Below are positions 56,635-64,000 of a stretch of 64,000 nucleotides of DNA, in pieces; the stretch's first letter is position 1; each line of letters opens with the position of its first letter. The stretch comes from Gnetum montanum. Its lineage: Eukaryota > Streptophyta > Gnetopsida > Gnetales > Gnetaceae. The position numbers were made by a program, and so were the translations under genes. The notes beneath the pieces were generated by a model that saw nothing but the letters and a program-made list of their open reading frames with translations, searched no databases and was not told where the DNA came from. Where the stretch lies: assembly GCA_015680685.1 (NCBI GenBank), contig MNCI01001980.1:9865-73864 (forward strand), read 5' to 3'.

Positions 56635-57303
56635 TGATGAGTGGCGAGGTACCCCTGCTAATGTTAATAAAGTCCAGAGTGAGGTGTATGATGTGTTTCT
56701 ATGCTAATGCTACTCCTAAAAGCAATGGAAGATAATATTAACTAAGTTAAGAGAGAAGGGTGAGAGAGAATCTAAGCTAGCCTAAGTGCGATGAGTATCC
56801 ATTCCTCAATCATCCATACACATCTTGGACTTTGTGCATGACTACCACTGGGATTACCAAACACAAATCATAGGTACGCTATTGGGTTACCAAGTAGTCA
56901 CACTTAAATTCTCGTAATCAAGTCGTACTCATTCCGTGTTACTAGGATTTTAGGATGAAGAGATATTAACTAAGAAAGTAGTAAATAACAATTAAATAAA
57001 TAATTAAGCTAGGTGAATGCTGCAATGATGAAGTAATCTTGATCTTTATTTCTGGTCATGTGCGTGTCCAAGTACGTCACACTTGAATAAGGATGCTGTA
57101 CAATTACAATCATCACACTACGGGCATGCACTGGGAGGAAAAGGGTTTAGAGGAAAAACAAAAACTAAAATCAAAACTAAAAACTAAAAATCCCCCTATT
57201 GGAACTATCTACCTCTTATTTATAGATGAAGAGACAGGCTACGATATCGCATACGCAATATCACATACGCGATATTGCGGTTGACTAAAATGGTTACTTA
57301 TCA
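56635..57303 (-). mobile_element. solo LTR of the same family
   Basis: 669 bp between exact ATCAT duplications at 56630-56634 and 57304-57308. Starts TGATGAGTGGCGAGG and ends TTACTTATCA. It lacks roughly 130 bp just after the first 25 bases compared with other copies (the block with the ACGATC...CGAACTCC region). TATTTATA near 57218 and the GATATC cluster at 57241-57278 are kept. Confidence 0.85.
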
Positions 57304-57309
57304 ATCATA

Positions 57310-57840
57310 ATGAGGGGTCAAACTATGAAGGAAATAAGAAAGATCAGAGACAATTAATTTATAGTTTTAGGAGGCTAAATACTCCTACCTTTTAAGAATC
57401 TGAAGAAGCCATTACTACTATGGAATGGATGAAGGAGTTGAAGAGAGGATTTTGAATTTTTTATTGCACTAGTGTTGAGAATACCTCTTTAGCTCTATAT
57501 TAGTTAGAAGATGTTAAGCCATGGTGGAATGTAGAGAAAATAATTATACATTAGAAGGATGAAGAAATAGATTAGAAATAATTCATTGCAATTTTCAAGT
57601 ATCTATATCTCTTTAAAACCTATCATGAAAAGAAAGAACATAATGAAACACCACAAAAAATTACATGTTATGACCAATTTTTATCATGTAGCTTTCGCCC
57701 TATGAAACCCAAGGTAAAACTTCATTGTAAATGTGAAGATTGAAACCCATAAGAGGAAATTTCACATACTTCATACTTTTGGAGTTGGAAAATGCCTCAT
57801 AAGTAGTCAAAGACTCATTCTTCAAGTAAAAAAAAAAGTC
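57310..57840 (+). pseudogene. Ty3/gypsy gag remnant
   Basis: Plus-strand reading across many stops: R-R-L-N-T-P-T-F, then M-E-W-M-K-E-L-K-R, L-E-D-V-K-P-W-W-N near 57520 and F-K-Y-L-Y near 57595, the order of the retrotransposon gag core. Opposite in direction to the adjacent solo LTR, so it belongs to a different element. Confidence 0.6.
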
Positions 57841-59519
57841 ATCTAGTATTTATATTTTGGCTTGGAGGTCAAAAATGGCAATTTAATGGATTGTTTTNGA
57901 AGCCACAAAAGCCAAATTTCATCACTCCATGCACTCCAACATTGGTCAACCACTTTAATAAGCATGGTAGAAGGCTTAACATGTAAGATTCATCTCCAGC
58001 ATAGAAGATGTGCCCTTGTTACTATTTATAGTAAATCAAATGGCCATGGGGGTTTAGCACTTACTATACATACTAACCCCCAAATTTTGGCACCCATCTC
58101 ACTTGTACAAGGCAAAAAGTTACAGCAATTTGACAACCAATTTGCAATGATTATGTAGCTAAACTACAACCAAATTACAACCATTTTGTAGCATCATTCA
58201 CAGCCTAAAACCTATAAAACCAAAACCCAAACACCATTTATAGGTTTGAGAATTTTTACAGTGATACAATCTTAGTAGTTTCGCAATTTTTCACAATTTC
58301 ACACTTCAGCATTTCTAAGCATTGAAGAGCCCTGGCAATCTCCCATGCTTGTATTATCTTAAGCCCCAGCATGGAAGCATTGTAGCCTTTGCAAACCCCA
58401 TGAAACTTGTGAATTTTTGGTATCAATGTTGCATTTCTAGGACTTTCAACCCCTAACATGGAGCAAGTTGGCAACCAAATTTCTCACTTTTCTCATCCCT
58501 CAGCAGTAACTCAGATTGTAGATCTATAGTTTGCAACAGAGGAGGCTTGAAATCATCAAGAGTGGCTTTGTACCTAGATCATGGAGCAAATCATATCAGC
58601 TTCAATGGGCTTTGAACTTCTACCTTAGTGAACCCTCCTTTGCTCTTACATGGGCATTTCTTGTACAAATTTCTGAAACTCATTCTTTATTATTTTAATA
58701 AAGTTTTTAAAGTTTCATTTTATGTGTAATTTGCATTTTCTTTTCGTTTTAAAGATATGTGATTTTTGCATTTTATTTTTTCAATTTGCCATTTTTCATT
58801 TCATAAGTCCCTAGGTGATTTTTGTGACTAGATCTATCTTTCCCATAGCTAATGTTACAAGTTGAAATCCTTTTTTTATTTTTTCAACCAAAACTTTCAA
58901 AAAAATCAATGTTGCCTCTTCCCCCTTGTGAGGAAAACTATAGTGTGGAATGTGCAAGTGGTTGGGTGTTGGCTTTTTGCAGCAACTACTATGAATTTTT
59001 CAGCCCAAAGCCAATGTTGAAACATTTCATACTTTTTTCTTTTTACTATTAATTTTTTTCCATTATCTAAAGTGGATGGTGCAATCCTTTTGAAAATCAT
59101 CAAACTTTTGAAAGTCAACTTCTCCCCATCTTTCCTAGCTAAGAAAATTGGTAACATGCTAAAATTGAGTCTAGTGGAAAACACCAACTTTTCACTTTGG
59201 TTTTTAGCCTTTTTCCCCTCATCAACATTGGATTAGAGAGGAGTGAGATTTCCCCCATCTCATCCCCCTTCCTTTTCCCCCTATCATGCTTAGCATAGAG
59301 GTAGTTGGGAGGCCAACATGAGTGAGGCTTCATACCAACGTTCCTAGGTTTCTATTTTTGGTAAGGGGCTAAACCCCTATTACCCCTACTTACTAATTAT
59401 AGAAAGTGCTTCATTTTCAATAGTTTTTACTTCCTTTGATCATTTTTGAGTTCCACTTGTTGGGATTTACTTCTATTTTTGCCTTTTATAACCCATTGTA
59501 AGCCATTTTTGATAAAATA
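57841..59519. other. non-coding, nothing firm
   Basis: One N at 57898. Open frames at 57862-58158 (plus) and 59187-58906 (minus) show no domain and have no partner sequence in the window. Confidence 0.45.
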
Positions 59520-62500
59520 ACCATGTCTTTCTAGCAGTCCACCAAATTGCCTCTCACCTTCATTGGCAAAAGTCCTATCCAACAAACCATGAGGGTTTAT
59601 GACCTCAAAGACCTTGCTATCATCTAATGTAGGAAATCTTTGAGGATTAGAGGAAAAATTCTTGATTTTTTGGCCATAAATGAAGATCGATATAATTACA
59701 TTTGTGCCAAAATACAGGCTGGCACACTAATTCCATGTTTGAAAGAAAAAGCTAAAATGGAGTTCAAACTCATCTACTACAATGGTAAGGAGTACATCCC
59801 TTCCTCTTGTGATCAAATATTTCTAGCCAATATCTATGTGGGTATCCTAGCCTAATTGATTGAGATGGAGGAAGAAGATGGCAAGCACACTTTGAAGGAG
59901 CAATAGGAAGAGAAGGATGAATTTAAGGTAGAATCTAAGCCCAAAAACATATTGGGGGGATTTTTCCAATAAGCAACCCCAAAGGCCATTTAGCCTTCCC
60001 CTCATGCCTTTATTTTCTTCATGGGAATGGTACCACCATCTTCCACCTCCTCCTACCCTACCATGGTTGATCCCACACTAGTCATAGCCATGCATCAAAC
60101 TTAATCGATGCCATAGTCCATGACCTATAATCCACAAATGCCTTTTTTCATATAGCCCTGATTTCTACAACCATCAATGGTAGTTTTGACTACCACAAAT
60201 CCACTAACTACCCATGTGGGATCTACTATGGGACCCTAAGAAACTCAAGGGTCACACATCCCATTTATCCCATTTGTGCCTTAGGTACTAGGCACAAACA
60301 TCCTTTTCCTTGTTTGGCCCACAAGCTACGACCATAATGCAACCATTTCCTTCTATATTACAACCAATAGCAAGGCCACAAGCCTCAAAAAAAATGTTAC
60401 ATTCATATGTATAGACCCCGTAGCCAATAGGACCTTGGATTGGGCTTTCCAAATGATGTAGGACCTAACTAAGGAGTCAAGGAGGCTCAAAGCCTTTACT
60501 TCCCAAAGTGTCAAGATTATGAATTTGTACTAGGATGATCCCATTAGTCCTAAGGTCCCACCTTGGACACTTCCTCTTAGTGTCCCTAATCCTAGTTTAG
60601 TAAATACAATGGAGAATGTGACTTGAATGCTCACCTTATAACCTTTAGATCTAAGTACTTACTCTTGCAAACATGGCATCATACTATCATGAGAATTTTT
60701 CCTATGTCCTTGTCTAGGAAAGCACTTGATTGATACCACACCTTATCTAGAGGATCCATATCCTCTCTTGGGGACTTAATAGCCTAGTTCATCAACTACT
60801 TTGATTATAAATTGAAGCCTGAAACCATGCTTAACCAACTCATGAAGGTCAAGTAGGGATCCCTTGAGCCCACATAGAAGTTCATCCAATGGTGGAATGG
60901 ACTATTGAATGAAATACTAGAACCCATTGTCGAGGCCCATCTTTTAGGCATATTCAAGGAGATAGTTAATGACTTCATCAAGTCAAAACTTTACTATCTT
61001 AACTTGCAGTCCCTTAGCCAAGTGTTTTCCCAAACCAAAAACATAGAGGATGTTGTGGAGGCCAATCATGATCTAGCCTACATGGCATATAAAAATCAAC
61101 ATACATGAAGGGGCAAGGATAAGAGCAAAAAAAAAAACATAGTTATAGCAATAGTAACCAAAGAAGTAAAGATCACTAACTAGGGGCCTAGGATCAATCC
61201 ACCCAAAACCCCCACTAATAACCATGATAGCCACTCATCAACATTTGAGGCATCACATCAACTAGCACTAGGTTGAGTTTTGAGCGAAAAGACTGTAGTA
61301 AGTACAAAACCTTACCTTTGAAGCCATCCAAATTGCTAGACCAACTACTAAAGAGTGGATGCATGCAATAAAAAAAATGATCAAAGTTGCTCAAAAGAAG
61401 CATGAGAATCTATGAAAAATAGCCAAGGATTTCACTCGAGCAACAAAGGATAATCCAAAATTAGTTAGGTACTTTAAACTTGATAGCTTTTGCCATTATC
61501 ACCAACTACCTGGTCATGACATAGACTTTTATCTCACGTTGAAGGATGACCTACAAAGGATGATAGATAGGGAGGAGCTAGTCTTAGATGCTTCCAACTT
61601 GGTCAAGCCACAAAATCAGTCAATGCAGATTTACAAAGACCCATTGAATGCTAATGACAGTCCTTACATTATTTTAGCATTCAACATAGATGATGATCAA
61701 AGACCCATAAAAGAACCATACATGATCTAGGTACACCCTTATGAAAAAGGGGCTTCTTTAGCTTCCACTAGCTCAAGATCCCCCTTTGTCATAAGAGTAT
61801 CATCATGAATGCCTTTGAGAGAACATTTTGTCATCAAGGTGTTCTAGCCTAACACAATCCAAGTAGCTATTTCCCAACCAGCTACACAATGATCTCCTAT
61901 GGTGGCTAATGCTATTGCCTCTTCTTGACAACCAGAAAATCTCAACAAAGAAAAAGAGGAAGCAAAAGCAAAAGCCTAGCCACAAGGGTGACAAGTAGAT
62001 AGAGGCATAAAAGGAAGTGGATCATTGAAGCCTAATCCCCTCTCAACTATACCCATGAACTCCTTTTCCCAAACCACTCCAACCAATAAGCCATAGGAGG
62101 ACATCAAAACCCATAACTAGAAGAATGAGAAAAAGGCCCAACAACCATAGCCTAAAGCCAAAGTTCATATTTTGGCATGCATGAAGGAAGTGAAGCACAA
62201 CTAGGGTAATGAGCACATAGCCAGTGATAAAAACTTCTTTAGTTTGATGGATTAGGTCAGATAATCTCTTAAGCAAAAGAATACAACTTTGAGCTTGTAT
62301 GACCTAATCATGACTTGCACCACACATCGTGAGGTGTTAGTTAAGATGTTAACTTCCATCCCCATTAGTGAGGACATCCCTACTAATGAGGAAGCCATCC
62401 ATGTAGTGCTAGTCCCTCCATCATCAAGGGAGGAAAAGTCAACATCCTTAGTATTTCATTATAGTGAAATCAAGGTTAATCCCCAAAATGATGAAGTGAC

Positions 62501-62900
62501 TAGGGATCCTCTATTCATAACCATACATGTAGGGTAGTGTAAAGTGCATTGGGTGCATGTTGATGATGGAGTTGCAACAAATGTCATTCCATGCACCATC
62601 ATTGAATGCTTGGGCTTGACTAAGCAATACAACCTACAACAATTATAGCTCTCAAAATTTTGAATGGATCAAGGATTGCTGTTAAGGGGTCTATATCCTT
62701 GAATTTTGTGGCAGAGAAATAATTTTCCACAACTGCCAATTTATTGGTGGTGGTGGAGACACTAGGGTTCAACCTTATCTTGGGAAGACCATGGTTGGCT
62801 TAATTACAGGCCATGTCCTTACCCATCCATCAAAAAATTCACCTTTGTTATGAGGGAGGTGAAGCCATCATTCACAGTGATAGTGTGGTTACTCCGACTA
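59520..62900 (+). pseudogene. gag-protease of a Ty3-type element, broken
   Basis: A plus-strand element body. 59640-59855 codes for an N-terminal segment (I-R-G-K-I-L-D-F-L-A-I). A Pro/Thr-rich linker follows. The gag core lies at about 60640-61108: I-F-P-M-S-L-S-R-K-A-L-D, stop for Trp, Y, G-S-I-S-S-L-G-D-L and L-Y-Y-L-N-L. A C-terminal H-Y-H-Q-L-P-G-H-D motif near 61490 leads to L-K-D-D-L-Q-R-M-I. The protease occupies about 62500-62800, with V-D-D-G-V-A-T-N-V-I-P (active site) and L-I-L-G-R-P-W-L. I see no reverse transcriptase after it, so this may be a gag-protease-only (TR-GAG-like) element or a truncated one. Confidence 0.7.
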
Positions 62901-63419
62901 TCAACAATGTGAACATAGAGTAGGGGTCTGAAGTGGAGCTTTAAGAAGAAGCTCCTAGTCATGAAATCCATCAACCTAAGAGAGAATAGAAAGCCAACAA
63001 TGACAACAATAGGTAATGGGAAACATTATAGGATGAAATTTATTTCAACATCATTAGTGAAGGTGATGGTGAATATAAGCTTGTGCAAAGTAGACCTTAC
63101 TCATTCCCTAATGTTTCAAAGATTAGGAAGAATCTGCACAAGTGAAGTGCACATTAACCTTTTCATGCCCTTATAACTAGATGAACCAATGGTCATGTAG
63201 CCTAACCTTTCTTTCTTAATGTGTTATATCTTCTTATGTACTTTGTTTTACTCTTTATGCATGTAGCCTAAGTTTCTACTTTCATTTGCATTTTTACTTA
63301 TTTATTATAGTCTTTCTTTTTCTTTACTTTTACTCATGTTATAAATATCAAAAAAGCCTTTAAAAATTTAAAACATAAAATTTTCAAAAAATATATAGGC
63401 TTCTCTTCAAAAAAACGTC
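62901..63419. other. downstream of gag-protease, nothing recognised
   Basis: T-rich, without RT or RNase H motifs. A 71-codon frame at 62961-63176 has no recognisable domain. Confidence 0.45.
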
Positions 63420-63565
63420 TACTAAGACTCTAAACTAGTGTCATAGCCCACCATGGCCTTAAACTAGCATCATAGTTTGCTAAGAATTTAAACTGGCAAC
63501 ATGGATCACCATGGCCTTAAATTAGCAAAATAATATAATCTATGTATGCTATGGCCTAAAATTAG
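63420..63565. repeat. short irregular direct repeats
   Basis: CATGGCCTTAAACTAGCA-type blocks recur near 63450, 63508 and 63548 with variable spacers. Such arrays are common near the 3' end of plant Tat-type elements. Confidence 0.55.
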
Positions 63566-63602
63566 CAAACATCTCTTTTATTATATTTTTGTTTAGCCTA
63601 GT

Positions 63603-64000
63603 TGATGAGTAGCGAGGTATCCCTATGCCCAACCATACAAATCATGAAGCGTTCATGTGCGACTCAGTCAAATTCTATGGATTTTATCATTTCCAGTGCA
63701 CTAGCCCTTTAGGAAGTAAATATAGCCTTAAGGTCCATCGTTGTGCTCCCAATTACACTTGTGATGCATGTTGGTATGGTTAAGTGTAATTGAGGCATTT
63801 GATTTTTACCATTTTATGTTTTATGTTTTAGGTGCTCAAAATGTAGGTAAAATGAATTTGATTAACTAATCTGAATTAATTAACTAACTATTATTAAGCT
63901 AATCCTAAGATAAGTATCCATTCCCACTTTTCCTACATGTCCTAAACCCACATATCCATTGTTGGGTGACCAGATGTTACGCTATTGGGCATACCAAGCA
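63603..64000 (-). repeat. LTR of the same family, cut by the window edge
   Basis: Starts TGATGAGTAGCGAGG and runs past 64000. By its orientation it is either the 3' LTR of another minus-strand copy lying mostly beyond the window, or a solo LTR. Its middle (about 63690-63790) differs from the other copies, so it is a distinct subfamily. Confidence 0.75.

Noticed and set aside
7718-63603. The recurring TGATGAG...GGTACCCC sequence read as a dispersed satellite
   Set aside because: Copies have LTR ends and, in most testable cases, exact 5-bp target duplications; two pairs flank gag-bearing interiors, so they are LTRs.
1-64000. CRISPR array, rRNA genes, bacterial-type operons or riboswitches
   Set aside because: None are visible; tandem repeats here lack unique regular spacers and the coding content is plant transposon type.

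Overview
This is plant nuclear DNA, AT-rich and made almost entirely of layered, decayed transposable elements. Plant L1-type LINEs, Ty3/gypsy-type LTR elements, a Mutator-like element, an endogenous pararetrovirus and plant-style introns all fit a large, repeat-laden seed-plant genome. A gymnosperm is my guess; the sequence alone does not settle it. I see no bacterial operon, CRISPR array, rRNA or confident tRNA gene.

Layout. 1-780 holds a palindrome-rich 49-bp tandem repeat. 781-3290 is a minus-strand LINE fragment (ORF1 and endonuclease). 3690-4260 is an unrecognised broken plus-strand coding stretch and 4415-4980 a tandem repeat. A second minus-strand LINE runs from about 20540 down to a poly(A) tail at 5551-5560. 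It is split by a 9-kb LTR element at 7718-16744 whose target duplication (ATCTT) is intact. 20565-25440 is mostly non-coding, with a gypsy gag scrap and a short retroposon. 25462-26560 looks like the 3' end of a real host gene: two coding exons, a 3'-UTR intron and a poly(A) signal.

27298-38304 is the most notable structure. Inverted arms of about 640 bp, bounded by a 9-bp target duplication (8/9 match), enclose 11 kb that carries a Mutator-type transposase remnant and, on the same strand, a decayed caulimovirid-like provirus. The provirus has a tRNA-Met primer site, movement protein, capsid with zinc knuckle, protease, reverse transcriptase and RNase H in viral order.

38900-44300 holds a gypsy integrase remnant, a LINE ORF1-like remnant and AT-rich sequence. 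44305-54291 is a second copy of the LTR family seen at 7718, itself hit by a solo LTR (45961-46811, TSD GTCAT) that contains a run of Ns. 54292-64000 holds simple repeats, another solo LTR (56635-57303, TSD ATCAT), gypsy gag remnants, a plus-strand gag-protease fragment at 59520-62900, and the start of one more LTR of the same family at 63603.

The two full LTR elements share one plan, read on the minus strand: LTR, tRNA-Asp-like primer site, gag with a Pro/Tyr/Gln-rich tail, about 2 kb non-coding, then a 2.7-kb ORF with a plant retrotransposon accessory-like domain and coiled coils, G-rich tract, LTR. Neither has protease, reverse transcriptase, RNase H or integrase, so they look like a non-autonomous family mobilised in trans. 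A GATATC cluster plus TATA box, as in the LTR promoter, recurs about 500 bp ahead of the 3' ORF and may be a second promoter. Nearly every element ORF is broken; only the host-gene exons read cleanly.
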